Shown piece by piece: positions 9,701 through 24,700 of a DNA stretch of 64,000 nt (position 1 is the stretch's first letter; every line of letters begins with the position of its first letter). The stretch comes from Fragum whitleyi. Lineage: Eukaryota; Mollusca; Bivalvia; Cardiida; Cardiidae. Both the position numbers and the translations under genes were made by a program. Under the pieces are notes generated by a model. The model did no database searches. It was not told where the DNA came from and worked only from the letters and a program-made list of their open reading frames with translations. The stretch spans positions 59,353,020 through 59,417,019 of the forward strand of contig OX411548.1 in NCBI GenBank assembly GCA_948146395.1, in the 5' to 3' direction.

Positions 9701-12700
9701 CCAAACAGCTGCTTGTCACAAACAGCGCTTGACCAAAGACCGAAGTTCAAAGTGGTTTCTTTCAATTTTAAAGTCCATGATCTAATATTTATCTGTTTGA
9801 GAAGTAATTAAGAAATATAAAAACTATTTTTGTTTTAATTGTATGTATAAGGTAAAGTGAAAGCCTACAAGCAGATGAGATTACCAATGGAATTTCTTTG
9901 TATCAAACATGAAGTTTTTCTTTAAAATTTTTCTAAGTCCACAAAAGGTCAAGATCAAGGTCAAATTGTGAAGGACCTTGGTCTCTGTAGAAGCCTATCA
10001 CCTGGTGAGTATGTGTATGAAGTAATAATGTCCCTGAGTAAAGCATTTAGAAAATATAAGCAAGGTTAAATTTTTGATTAAAGTTTTTCAGTTTAAGTTT
10101 TTCCAAGTCCATAAAAGGTCAAGGTCAAATTGTCAAGGCCCTTGGTTTCTGGGGAAAGCCTTTCATCTGGTGACTATGTATATGAAGTAATGATTTCCCT
10201 AGGTTTAAGCATTCAGAAAATATAAGCAAGCTTAAAGTTTTTGGTAAAAGAATTTCGGTTAAAGTATTTCTAAGTTCATAAAAGGTCAAGGTCAAATTAT
10301 CAAGGACCTTGATCTCTCACAAAAGCCTATCACCTAATGAGTATGTATATGAAGTAATGATGTCCCTAGGTTAAAGCATTCAGAAAATAATAAGCAAGGT
10401 TAAAGTTTTTGGTTAAAGTTTTCAGTTAAAGTTTTTCTAAGTCCACAAAAGGTCAAGATCAAGGTCAAATTGTGAAGGACCTTGGTCTCTGTAGAAGCCT
10501 ATCACCTGGTGAGTATGTGTATGAAGTAATAATGTCCCTGAGTAAAGCATTTAGAAAATATAAGCAAGGTTAAATTTTTGATTAAAGTTTTTCAGTTTAA
10601 GTTTTTCCAAGTCCATAAAAGGTCAAGGTCAAATTGTCAAGGCCCTTGGTTTCTGGGGAAAGCCTTTCATCTGGTGACTATGTATATGAAGTAATGATTT
10701 CCCTAGGTTTAAGCATTCAGAAAATATAAGCAAGCTTAAAGTTTTTGGTAAAAGAATTTCGGTTAAAGTATTTCTAAGTTCATAAAAGGTCAAGGTCAAA
10801 TTATCAAGGACCTTGATCTCTCACAAAAGCCTATCACCTAATGAGTATGTATATGAAGTAATGATGTCCCTAGGTTAAAGCATTCAGAAAATAATAAGCA
10901 AGGTTAAAGTTTTTGGTTAAAGTTTTCAGTTAAAGTTTTTCTAAGTCCACAAATGGTAAAGGTCAAGGTCAAATTGTGAAGGATCTTGGTCTCTGGTGAA
11001 AGCCTATCACCTGGTGAGTATATATATGAAGCTATAATGTCCCTAGGTTAGAGCATTAAAAAATATATGCAAGGTTAAAGTTTTTGGTTAAAGTTTTTTG
11101 GTTAAAGTTTTTCTAAGTCCACAAAGGGTCAAGGTCAAGGTCAAATTGTCAAGGACCTTTGTCTATGGTGAAAGCCTATCACCTAATGAGTGTGCATATG
11201 AAGTAATGATGTCTCTAGTTTAAAGCTTACAGAAAATATAAGCAAGGTTAAAGTTTTTTTGGTTAAAGTTTTTGGTTAAAGTTTTTGGTTAAAGTTTTTT
11301 TTAAAGGGTCAAGGTCACAGTCTAAAGGTCATTTCGACATGGATGTTGGTCTCAAATGAAAGCCTATGCCCTAATGAGTGTTTCTGTAAAAAATAAAGCC
11401 TCTAGGATAAATATTGATAGAAATATAAAACTTTAACCTAATGTGGACGCCGACACCGACGCTGATGCCGACGCCGACGCTGACGCCGACGCCGACATCC
11501 TAGGGTATGACAAAAGCTCTTCCAAGACTTTCGTCCCGGGCGAGCTAACAAAAATAAGCAACTTATACAACAGGTTTGCCTTAGGCAAACAAATCAATCC
11601 ATTATATGCTAGAAAGCATGAGCTCTAAGGAAATTTTCTAACAAAATCTTGAATTTATGGAATATTACTAATTTAAATGAAATAAGAGTATTTCAGATTT
11701 ATGCTTTATCTTACCTTGCCTCTTGGTATCTGCCTGTTAAGAGTAGAAGACCTCTCATGGCTATAAATGTATCTCGTCCCCAACATCTCATGTAGGAACT
11801 AGCAAAATGGGGAAAACCTGAAATACAGTCATATAGAGCACAATCAAACTGTTTACTAATTACTAAATATTCTTTAATTACAAATCAAAAAGCTTACAGA
11901 TAACTCAATGTCAAGTTTAGTTCTTCTGATTTTTCCAAAATTTAAGACTGGCCTAAATAAGCTGAATTTGAAGAATGGTGACAATGAAAGGCCTATGTTA
12001 TATATTGGCAGAATACTGCAAAACCCTGCAAATAGCTCAAGTGACGAGAAACATTCTGTTAAAATTTTACCAAACCTTTCATAATTGTTGTTGGAGTTGG
12101 TGTTACAAGATGTGGTCATACAGGAGGACTGAAACACCGACATCAAGACAGACAGGAAGCGGGGATAATACCAATATACGTCAGTGATGGGCAAAATTAT
12201 CAATTATAATCAATAATCAGTTGGCTTGGGCTTCCAATCGTGATAATCTACTAAGAACTTTCATAATCTATTAATCAGTTCCTACCACATAAATGAAAGC
12301 CATTATATATTGTTTCCCAAACCAACATCATTTTAATGGCTGGGCATGAAACATTTGTAACTGCCTATATATTTATAGGCAGATACAACTGTATCATGCT
12401 GAGCCATGAAGTTGGTAGAAAAATCTGCAGAAAGAGTCTTAAGCTCATGAGTTTTAACTAAACATTTCAAATTCTATTCTTCAAAGGATGATACTGGAAG
12501 TGCTGTATCAATTTCTAAGAAAACAATTGTACAATTGATCATAAGTTGATTTACTCTTCCAACTAAAAAATAATCATCAATTGTGATTTGAAACTGATTG
12601 CCAAACACTAATATACGTCCATCTTCGGGGAGGTATAAAAAGCTAAATTTAAACTGATAGCTCAGCCACTCATAAATATAGTTTAGCAATTATTTTTCAC

Positions 12701-15700
12701 TCAAAGAAAGATAAATCCTCTAACAAATAAACAAGCAAGTATTTAAACAATATGTAGATAGGTAAAATAAAATGAATATTGTTTTATTGAGATTGAATCC
12801 TACCTGCAGCTAGATTTAAACAAGATTGCACATCTACAGGTCCCTTATCCGTCTTTTCTGTTGTAGTGGGAGGGGCTGGAGGGTCAATATTAGGGGACAG
12901 TTCAGGGAGCTTGGCATCCCTAACATACCCACAGAACATCACAGAACCCATGGCTAAGGCTTGAACAAATGTGGAACCATCCTGTACAAAACTGGAGAAA
13001 ACAAAAATATTATAAAGCCAGAATTTACATTGAAAGATGTTGCAATCAATTGCATGTCCTTCGTTAAATATTTAATCTTATTGATTTATTTTCATTTATT
13101 CATTTTTGTCGCCATGGGTAGAAAATGTTGTGGGATATAAAGAAAAAGCTAGTAAAGGTAGTGGAACCGTAAAAGATCCACAACATTTCAGCACTCATGA
13201 ACTTTGACAATTTTGACAGAGGTTTCCTAAGGAATCATTAGGAAACCTCAGTTAATATTGTTAAAGTTCATTACTACCGAAATGTTGCAGACTTATTACG
13301 GGTCCACAAACTTAAAGGCAATGTATTTGTATTCTACAAGTTTTTCTAACCTGATTTTAGGGAATTATAATTGGAACAGGTTATTGCTCCTTACAACATG
13401 GACTACACCACAGAAATAAAATAGCCCCCATTGAATATCTATTGCTTATTACTCCTTATAACATGGACTACACCACAGAAATAAAATAGCCCCCATTGAA
13501 TATCTATTGCTTATTACTCCTTATAACATGGACTACAGTACAAAAATAACCCCATTGAATACTTTTCCTTTCACACAGGTGTTATAACACTAATGGAATA
13601 ACTCTACTAATGAGCTAACAAGGTATAGCATCACTATTTCTTTACCGTGTAAATGACATCATAATTTGTGTTATGACTTCATTTTACAAACAGCATTATA
13701 TAATGAGATTATGCTTCATGCTAAAAGGGAGACTATTTTCAAACATTCATGAACATTTTGTCATTCTGAAGACTTGGCCTTTATTTTAAGTTTACAAGAT
13801 GGTCTTTTAATTTTGAGAGCAAGACTTGTAACTTGCATATGTGACCCGTCACATAAAAAGGCACCATCTGGGAACTTCTTAAAATAAATATTTGAAAACA
13901 AGATTGGGTCTAGAACAGGCAAACCAGAGTTCGTATTGAAAAAAAACTTTCAAATGGATGCCAGATTGATTATTCTAGATTCAGAAAATTAAATAAGTGC
14001 GAAAAGTTTTGACCCTAGTCAGTCTGCGCAATTCGCGCAGTCTGACAAGGGTTGATACTTTATGTACTTCCTAGATGGTCCTTTTTTGCGTAACAGGTCA
14101 TATATAAATACACAAGACGGCTTTTAAAATGTAATAGTTTTAAAGCTAAATGTATGTTTACTTACTCTGACATGAGAGAAAATGTGTGCTGCCGTAGAAT
14201 GACATAAGCACCAGTAATTATGGCATCAAAGTATGAAGGTATCAGAAATCTAGGGATCTGTGATAGCTGCTTGAAGATAGTCTCAAACCAATGACCAAGC
14301 TGAAAAATTGTACAGACTCAGTTCATTTTTTGACAAAAAAAAAAAAAAAAAACATTTTTTTTTTCTTTTACAATATTTTTGTTTCATTCACATATTTACA
14401 GCAAATAAAAGTTTTACTTTAAGGTAGTGGAACCGTAATAGTTCTGCAACATTTCAGACCACTTGTTCTTTCACAATGTTAACCAAGGTTTCCTAATGAA
14501 AATCATTAGAAAACCTCGGTTATCACTGTTAAAGTTCCTGACTTCCACAACGGTGGGCAACTATTACGGGTCAACTACCTTAGGTCTTTTCATCCTGTTT
14601 GTGGCTTATTCCTGCTATACAAAAAGCAGATATGCAGTCTGATCTCAACCTCACTGTCTGCTTTCCATTGCATTATTGCAGGAGAATCTATTCCAATACT
14701 TATTGAAATGTCCCATGTAATGGCTATATGTTTGAAACAAAATTCAAATTCAACGAGATAAAAACTCAATTCCATGCTTTGCATCTTTGGTGAAATATGG
14801 CTTTCACAATAATGCTAGTAAGAGGAGCAATTAGCTACTTTTCTTAAATGCTTTTTAGTGGTTTATCGAGAAATAATGGTAGATTACCATTTTAAAACTC
14901 ACCAAAGAAATTATCAACTAGAAAGCCATGAATGGCTTGAGTCGCTCCACAGGCTTGAAATTCTTGAAATAGCAAATCTAAGGTTTGACTAGATTTTAAG
15001 ATATTTTGGGTTTTACTGATGTTGAAATGATTTTCAAATTTTCCACTTTATAACATAAAGAGAAATGACCTCAGCCCATAAAATACATATTTTTCATCAG
15101 ATCACAATAATTTTTGGTAGACTGATAAAGGTTCACTCAAGGATCATTCCAGTGAAATTTGGCTGATATCCACCAATTACATTCTGAGAAAATGATTTTT
15201 AAAGTTTCTACTATATATTATATAGAAAAATGACCTCCGCCCATAAAATCCATATTTATTATCCGATCACAATAATTTTTGGTAGACTGATAAAGGTTCA
15301 CTCAAGGATCATTTAAGTGAAATTTGGTTGATATCCATCAATAATATTCTGAGAAAATGATTTTCAAATTTTCCACTATATAACATATAGAGAAATGACC
15401 TCCGCCCATAAAATCCATATTCATCATCCAATCACAATAATTTTTGGTAGACTGATAAAGGGTCATCCAAGGATTATCCATGTAAAATATAATTGGAATC
15501 CATCAATTAGAATCTGAGAAAACTGACTTTTTACCATATTTGGAAATTAGCCACGCCCATTAAATCCATGTTTTTCATTGGATCAAAATTTCTTGAACAA
15601 CTTTGAAAGAGGGTCACCCAAGGATCATTCCTGTGAAGTTTGGTTGAAATTCATCCAGTAGTTTCAGAGGAGAAGATTCTTAAAGAAAAAGTTTACGACC

Positions 15701-18700
15701 GGACGCACGCACGCACGCACGGATGGACGGACGACAGACACAACGCCATGACAATAGCCCCAGTGGCTTTCAGCCAGTGGAGCTAAAAACTAATACCATG
15801 CTTTTGTTCATTTCACCCTATCTGACGTCATACAAGCCGAGCCCAAAAAGTGATGTCGCATTGAAAATTGCATATCAATCACATGCAAAATGGCACACTT
15901 TAAAAAAATTTGCCCTAAAATTTTCACATTTTGTCTCATTTTTGCATTAAAGAAATAGAATAATTATTTGTTATTTGAGTAAGATAAATTGATAATTCAT
16001 TTCATGAACAACAATTAAAAGCCATATTTAACTCGTGACTCTACCACTCATGAAAATATAGCTTTTGTTGTTCACTCAATGAAAAATAAATTTATCTAAC
16101 AATAGCTTTTGTTGTTCACTCAATGAAAAAATAAATTTATCTAACACCAAAACTAAGGATTACCCTCCATATGTTTCATTTCTATACAAAAGACTGTAAA
16201 ATATTGCTTTAAATGAAGGTGAATTTTGATGAAGTGTTCTCCAAATAAGAGTTGGTGACATACAAGTCATAAAAGTATTTGTAAAATATTCTTTAAGCAT
16301 TAGGTTTGAAATCACTAACATGTTTTGTTCCATCATGTATCAACAACCGTTTGGCTATATGACCCGCTAACCAGTCTCCTTCTCGTAGATTGGCACACAA
16401 TGGATGACCTAGATCATTGTTGGCACGTATAGAACCTAACACTGTAGTCACACCTAAAATGTATCAGTAAACAAGATGAGTGATATTGAGCATACATGTA
16501 CTTAAGAGTCAGTGTATCTACATTTTCCAAGAAATTATCAAGCACCAAAACACACACAACCAAATGTTATTTGAGACAGCAATCTCTAAGAGAGCATATT
16601 TGAGCCTGTGTGTGACATTTCTAACAATTTCAAATGTGCACAAAGCAAAGACACTGGCTAGCCTGTGCATCAGCACTGTGAAGTCTTTACTGTGTGATTT
16701 GTAGGTCTCAAGTGCATTTCAGGTCAGGTTATCTTGTAAATGCACTTTGTATATTTCCAAGCTGCTCAATGTTTCTGTTTCATTCACATCAAATTGATGG
16801 AAATATCAAGCACAGGCTCATTTGACATTTTCAAGTTAGGGTTTTTTGTGTTTGCAATTAATTTTCAAATGAATTTTTGCTCACATTTAATGAATGCTTT
16901 TTAGTTAAAATTTTATTTGAATATTTCATAACAACAATTTCTTTTATGCTTTCCGGTGAATTGTCGATATTCTTCGGTGAATTACAATTTGATAACACAA
17001 AAATCACTGTTTGAACAGATTCAATCCTATTTTCTATTCATATCCGATTGATGTTATCTAAGCAAGTCATTAAACCCCTGTTATCATTTTACAGACATGT
17101 AATTCATTTGTAAATATCCAGCATGTGACATTTCCAACTATTCAATCTGGGTGTGTGATGCTCAGTTATTAAGCTGCCCATATATCCCCACAATTCTATA
17201 AGAAAACTCATTGTCCACCTGATTAGGGATAAACATTTTGTCTTTCTAAAGTGAAGACTCTGGCATGAGTCCTTGTTTCAAATATATGTCTCCTGAAATT
17301 TTTGAAAATGTCAAGCACAGGCTCATTTAAGATATTAATTGATTCTTCATTCAAGACTGTATGACTACTCTTAGTTTTTCTACCACTAAATCAATTTATT
17401 TTCTTGTAGCTCTGCCACCCATGAAAGCTTTTTTCATTAATTCAAGAAACATGACTTGATCTTACATGGAAACAAAAAGTAATCTTTATATTTGAGTGTG
17501 TGAGATTTCCAACAATTTCATAGGTAAGAGCATAGCAAAGACTCTGACCAGCTGTGCATCCACACAGTCTGACCAGAGTCTTCACTATGCATTTAGTCGA
17601 CAGATATTAGTCTCAAAGTACTTGTTAATATTTGCACCTCATGCACATTTCAAAATGTTGGAAATGTCATACACAGGCTCATTTAAGAAATCTAAAACAC
17701 TTGTACCCTCACCTCTAAGACCTGCATATTTCATCTCCCCAAAATTAGGAATAGCATAAACACCAAAATCAAGGCTCTCTTCACCGCTACATCTAAACAG
17801 TGCTATATTGAGATCAGCTAGTGTTAAATTAGAGACAATAGCTCGAAAATTTGAGGTATCAATGGTTTCGTCAAACATCGTTCTGCCACTGTAGGATCTC
17901 ATGAGATAACCAAACTGGCCCAAACCTCGCCTTATTTCTAGAATAGCTGCCTGAGCTGGTTTTGGAAGAACACACCTATAACATCAAATCAAATTCAATT
18001 TTTTTATAGCTACCAGTTTGTTTTGTTTTTTATGTCACTTACATTATTCATCAATAGCAGGCAACTGTCATAGCAAAGTTGGTAGAGGGTCGGACTGTCA
18101 ATGTAGAGGTCCCGTGTTTCAATCCCAAACAATGTCACTCATTCTTTCTGTTTTTTCTGTTTCCCACCAATAGGCTACCCACCAATGGGTCGATAATTAT
18201 GGACCATTGTGAGATAGCAGCAGGAGGCTAGGAAAGGATGTAATGGTAGAGCTGGTATGAAAATACCATGAATCTATTGTTTGGTGCTCAAGCCACAGCA
18301 TTATTTCTGTAAGACTGTTGAAAGTGGTGTAAACCCCATTCAAACAAACCATCAATAGCAAATTAATGGCTCAGTGCAAAACAGTTGTAACTCCCTATAT
18401 GTTTATAGGGAGTTACAACCGTTTCGTGCTGAGCCATTGAAATGAAGTTCTAAAATAGTTATCTAAGCTGAAAAATAGATAATTTATCTAGTTTTCTAAA
18501 ACATGTTACTTGATTTCTATTATCAAGTATTAATATAGTGTCATTAAGAGATAGACATAAATAAGAAAAATGGGTTGTATCATAAGTTTACCTACTTGAA
18601 TGCCACAACACTGCCAGGTGTAAATGTACCAAAATGTACAGTTGATGTCATTCCATCTCCAGCCACCTCAACATTCACCATTTTACTGAGTGCTGGTGGG

Positions 18701-21700
18701 ATATTCTCCTGTATTTTGAGGTAATAATCAGGTAGACCATTAATGAAGTCCTTGTCTTTGGTGTACGTAAATGATTCTGTATGGCAAGTCTGGATCTCAA
18801 ACAGTATAGACTCCACAACACCTGTAATATTGATTCAAGTTTTCAGGATCTCAAATCAATGAGATATCATATTGCCCTGTATTCAAGATGAAAACATTCA
18901 CAAAGCGTATAAGAAATGCCAAATGTTTTGCTTTTCATGTTCAAAGAGGATAAATGTTCACACATTATTTTTCATCTTGAACATGGGGATGTTAAATTCA
19001 ATATAATTTTCCAAAAGCTTTTGCCAAGTGCCATCTTAACAACCTCTTACATTGTGAACAAAGACTATTAATCCATATCCTTTCAGTGAAGCCTCTGATC
19101 AGTCTGTGTGGCCGCAGAGGCTGATCTGAGTCTATATGTTGCCAAGATGTAAAATTGTTGGAAATGTCACGCACATGCCAAATTCTACTTGTGTCAAATC
19201 AAGATTCATGAATTCCAAAAGGCAGAAATACTGGTTTTATTCCTAAATGAAAACAATTTTGAGTATGCAGCTATTTTTTAAGTTTGTGCACAAAGTTGTA
19301 AGAAATCTTTGTAATTATCATCAAATCTTTACATTTTTGTCTGTAATATCAATTCTAAGATTAAAAGAGAGTATTTGTTGATCTTTTGGAGATATTCACA
19401 CAGTGTGATTAGAATTTTGTTTCATACCTCAATGAAATCAACAGATACTCTCTTAATATCTTAAATGATGGATAGCAAAAAAACCCATTCATTTACATAA
19501 GAAAAATAACCAGTTTATACCTTGAACTGTAACAGGTGGGATGTATCCAGTTTCCTCTGGGTTGTCTGGTTTATAAAAACATGTACGGGCAACCAGCACG
19601 ATGGACTCATGGGTGACAGGGTTATGTCTGGTCACAGATACACAGTTTCCATCTACCTGATCTATGTATATCTGTAATAATTTAATGACATTTTACCTCC
19701 AGGTCAAAAAATACATTCAAAGAATAAACTTTCTCTGAAAAAGAACATGTTATCTTTTTGTTCTACAGTTCCTTTGACTTTGGCGGAAATCATTTTCTAT
19801 GAAATTTGAATTGATTCAAAATAAAGATTATCAGTTCCAAAATCAAACCTCCAATTTTAATCTTTTATTAGCTAAGCACATGTACTTTTTTGGCCTACAG
19901 TTCCTTTGACTTTGGAGGAAACCTTTTTCTTTGAAATTTGAATTAATTCAAAATAAAGATTGTGAGTTTCTAAATCAAACCTGTGAATAAGCATGTCTTT
20001 GTCCATTTTTCCCTATGGTTCCTCTGCCCATCATAAAGTGTAGATTGTTGACCAGTGTTTTAGCCCTTGTAATACCAAATGTTTGATTAATGTGGGATTT
20101 CTCAGGGTTGTGCCAATCTGCCCAGGATGTGTACAGTCTGTCTTCAGTCACCACATGTATCTAGTAATGAAATAAAAAAAATGTAATTATATGCCTTTAA
20201 TAAGAACATAGAAACAGATACTATGCTAAGCTGCAGGTGCTTCATAGTGGAATGAAATATTTTTGTAAAACACTAATGACCCCAAAATAGCAATTTTTAG
20301 AAGTTTGACCTTGATAATTGACATTGACCTTATCAGACAACCCTGACCTTGACCTTGCAGATTTATGGAGAATTATAACCTTAAATTTTTCTAGAATATG
20401 TTTTGTGTTTGAAGCATTTGTGGGTGGTAACAATAGCCCAACTATCATTGCCATGAAAAAGGTTTCTTTTACGAAAATGTAAACTTTATCAGTAAGTATA
20501 TGCAGATAGACATATAGATGGACAGAAGGACTGACACTGGTAAAGATAAACACCCCCGATCCATCAATGTGGGGGCATAAAAAATCTAACTTCAAAAAAG
20601 ACATAATCCCTCCCAAATGTATCTGGATTTATCCCTATAGATATCATGGATTTCTCTTGTGATGGTGTACTCATATGCCAACTTTCATTATGATAACAAT
20701 GATAACTTTGATAGTATCTGTTAAATAGGCAAGGTAACAATTTCTCACACCACTTACAACCCATGTAGATATCTATGGTTGGGTAACAACAATAGTTCAA
20801 GTTTTTTCCCAATAGCAGCCGGGCTTCAATTCTTTCTGTTGAAAAATATGCATAGAAAACTAATAAATCTGACACATCAGAAAAAAGTCTGTATCTTAGA
20901 TATGACTGCATATTTCCTTGGTGAGTAATCAACATATTTTATCTATACAGGCTTTAGATAACACCTTTTGATTAACCAAAATGGTAGTGTTGCTGCAGAG
21001 GTGAAGCCAAGTTTGCCAGTTTAAAATGTTTATTTCTCAATGAGACCCTATGTTGTGGGTACTCATTTGAATTGTCTTGATGAGACAATTCCAATGAGTA
21101 CACACAACATAGGATTTTTGCAAGTATATGTATTGTTGAAATGATTTAATTTGAAATCCAAAATACCACCTTTATCTGCAGCTTCAGGGGTCACAAAATG
21201 GCTTGTCCGTATCAATTGATTGATTGAATGGGGTTTTACGCCGCTTTCAACGTTCTTTCAGGTATATCGCGGCGGCTGGAGCACCTAACAATGGATTCCC
21301 GGTATTTCTATTACCAGTACAACCACCACATTCTTTCCTAGCCTCCAGCCGCTATCTCACATAGGTCTTTGTCCGTATCAGACACCTACTTGCCCATTAT
21401 TTATCATAAGCATTGTTTTTTCCAAATAAATAATCATATTCTTATTTTACATTGAAGTTTCATTGGCATTGTTATAAAAAGCATGCATCCAAAAATGAGT
21501 CTCACTTACTGTTGACTTAAACATCTTGGCATTTATTTAAGTCTCATTTTTAGAAAACAGCTAACTTTCACTATATATGTGTGAAAAAAATACAATTTTT
21601 TTCCTTGGTTTTTTTCACTTGTCAATGGACAACTAAGCAAGGAAAATCTGCTTGTAGGTGCAGCTTAATGGATGATTCGGACAACTCGGGCAGCTTACTT

Positions 21701-24700
21701 CAGAACCACTTTGTGGCTGTGTAAGCTACTCAACGTTAGTGGTTCACAGACATGTGCAACAATTTGACAAATCTGTCACAATCTATCAGAATTACTTACA
21801 TGATGTGGTACTAGTTGATCATAGCCTCTGTTACTGCCAGTAGCACAACACGCCATGGACACTAGGGCTGATGTTGGTAACATGTCATACGCTGACTTTT
21901 TCTACAAATACAGAATAGAATGGATTTTGTTCATAAATGGAGATATTTTGTTCCTCAAGGGGATTTTCATATGCACTTACAATATATAATATAATATAAT
22001 TTTCATGTTAAAATTGGGTTTAATGCCACTTTCAACTCTAAGACATTTTGTAGTGGCTTATGTAGATCTTGGTTCTTTCTTTGGCCCACACATTTGGTGA
22101 AAGTACTGGTAAATTTTCCAGGAAGCAGAATTAACAAATTATTCTTAGTTTAAAGAAATTGTATCCCAATCTATGTAAAATGAATAGATTTAAACCTTAA
22201 CCTGAAAAATCTATTTTTAACGATAATTAAATGAGCTTTGATTATATAGGAACTAGAAAGTAAATTGTATACATACCTGTATAGGAGATTCATTATCATG
22301 TGTTTGATCATAGAAGAGAGCATGTGCCATGGTCTTCACTAATGGCTGAGTTCTGGGCTGTATGAAGGCTCCAACAGGCTGTCCACCATATCTGTGTATA
22401 GAACCTCCCAGAGCATGGCTGTTGTGGGCACTCATGGCCTCTGAAATATGAAAAAAAAATTATGCATTCTTTGTATTTGAAGCAAAAGCCTGTCATAAAA
22501 CATACAAAACATATTCAAAATATAACTGTCTAGTATATTTTTTTTTCAATTAGATGACCTATAGATTATTCAAAATAGCTTGTTTAATCCATTTGATACA
22601 AAGTTATTTATATAAATGTTTTCTAAACTTTGTAACTACAGCTTGAAATTGAATGTCATTTAAATAAAGTAAACATTTATAGAATTCTATCACAATATTC
22701 CTAGGGGAACTAAAAAAATATCAAGAATAGTTGTACACTTTTTCAATATTTCAGCTATAAGCCTTATAAATTTCATAAAAATGGTGGACAATGTGAAAGA
22801 TTTATATTTATATTTTGATTTCTGATAAAGGCAACTTTTCTGGATAAACTTTTATAGCAAGTTTGACCAGATCCATTTGAACTGTTTCTAAACCTACCCC
22901 TGATGAGTGAGTTTATTCCCAGTCTATTGATGAAGATATTATCAAGGTGTTCACTACTGGTAAACAGTTCAGCAACAACATACAGGTCTGGTCGAATCTT
23001 TCTTCCAGCATCAAGCATGTACTAGAATAAACATCAAGTTATGTTGAAAAACTTACATTTATAAAGGATTGTTTCAGAAATGCATCTTGAAGCTAACTAC
23101 ACGATAAAGAATCATTAAATTCTACAAAGGACAAATTTGGAAAACAAGACCAAATCATCTTTTACTTTAAGAAGTGATATATACTTGGAAAGTCAGCAAG
23201 ATGGCACAATGTTTTCTCTTTGAAATCTTTCCATCGATCCCAGAAACATAATATTAGCCCCCATCTTTTTCCAAATGCTGAAAAAATATGAGTCCGCTCA
23301 ATTTTTTTTATCATCGGTTGGGGAACCAGAAACACAACACTTTATTTAATTGCCTTATATATCCAGTCCTGCATTAATAAAGACAAAACATGGCAAACTG
23401 TTTGCAAATTATACCCAAATTTGTACATGCACGTGTTCAAAGTGGAGTATAATTTGCAAACAAGTTATCACATTTTGTCAGCCTAACGAAGGGTAAGGGA
23501 CATAAGTGAAATATACAAGTAAAATAAAGTTAAAGGCACTGGGTACACACCTCAGCAACATGTATTGGTGTAGAATGACAATTATCCAGTCTAACACCAT
23601 GAAATAAACGAGCTGTCATCTCTGTGTATTCCTTCATTCTCTGCCATAAGTGCGGGTTATCTTCAGGCTTCTGACCGTACCTCAACTTGACACTGTCTCC
23701 CCAACTGACTAGCTCTCTACGTAAATATACCGTAGAACCTAAAAGGGAGATAAAATTACACACAGAAATTATTCTCTTAAGAATAGGTATTAAGACATTT
23801 GTTCATTGGCCTACATACTAGGACCTGTAAAGATATAACAAAAGTCATGACCTTATGCTTCAAAAATGACAAGAATTTTGAAACCATTTGTTTAAAAAAA
23901 GCTAAGGTCAAAATGTAACCAGTATCTTTTACACAATTTTTTTAATGTTTTATTTAAAGTTTTAAAAGTTGCTCACATAATCTTTCTCAGTAAGAATTTG
24001 ATAATCAGACCAAAGTCTAAAGTAGTGAGCTTAACTTGCATTAGTACCTATAAACAAGAGGTGTATGTCTATGTACATATTTGTAACAGACCTGGTTCAG
24101 CAAAGTTTCTGAGTGGATCGTCCCCCATGACCCAACCATTGGAAGCAAATATATATTTGGCTGAGTCGCCATACATGTTGGCCTCCTCTACGGACAAGGA
24201 ACCACTCAACCTCTTGGGTAGGATAAAATAACTGAAAATAGTACAATTCAACAATAAATGAGCCAGTGCAAAACATTTTCAACTATTTCAAAGCGCACAA
24301 AGCAAAGACTCTGACTAGCCTGCATCCGCAGACTGGTCAGAGTCTTCACTATGCCTTAAGTAGATAGATAAGGTCTCAAAGTGTATTGGAACAGTAAGAG
24401 TTATCTAAATGCAGAGATCATCTAGGGGTGAGAGTGAGATATTCTCTCGCTTTTCTGCCAGATATCTCTATGAAACTGGATTACTGAGAGAAAAGATTAA
24501 AAGAAAAATGTAATTTATAAAAGCATTTGGTTAAATATCTTGCTTAGTATTCTTAATTTCTCATTAGATTCCAACAAACAATATTTTTTGCTCATGATAT
24601 TCTGAGCCAGAATAATCCCTGTAATTGAACTTTGTTGTTGTCTATGCTATTCAATGTTTGGGTATCATATGTATGTCAAATTGTTGAAGATGTCTCACAG

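Larger units (their letters stand above)
9666..11570 (+). mobile_element. Element carrying the 168-bp satellite, with GTCCGTGGACAACGTAGCTCGCCC head
   Basis: The left edge ACAAGAGTTGTCCGTGGACAACGTAGCTCGCCC (about 9670-9702) is echoed in reverse by GTCCCGGGCGAGCTAAC near 11533-11549. Between them lies the AAGGTCAAGGTCAAATT array, then a (GACGCC)n tract. The layout is typical of bivalve intronic repeats; I cannot assign a transposon class. Confidence 0.5.

Noticed and set aside
9900..11400. CRISPR-like array
   Set aside because: Regular repeats, but 168-bp diverged units without short conserved repeats and unique spacers, in a eukaryotic intron.
11443..11628. Asp-Ala repeat protein
   Set aside because: Product of the GACGCC tract at the end of a satellite element inside an AGL intron.
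18061..18130. tRNA gene
   Set aside because: Same SINE family, with 11-bp duplications around the whole 290-bp unit.
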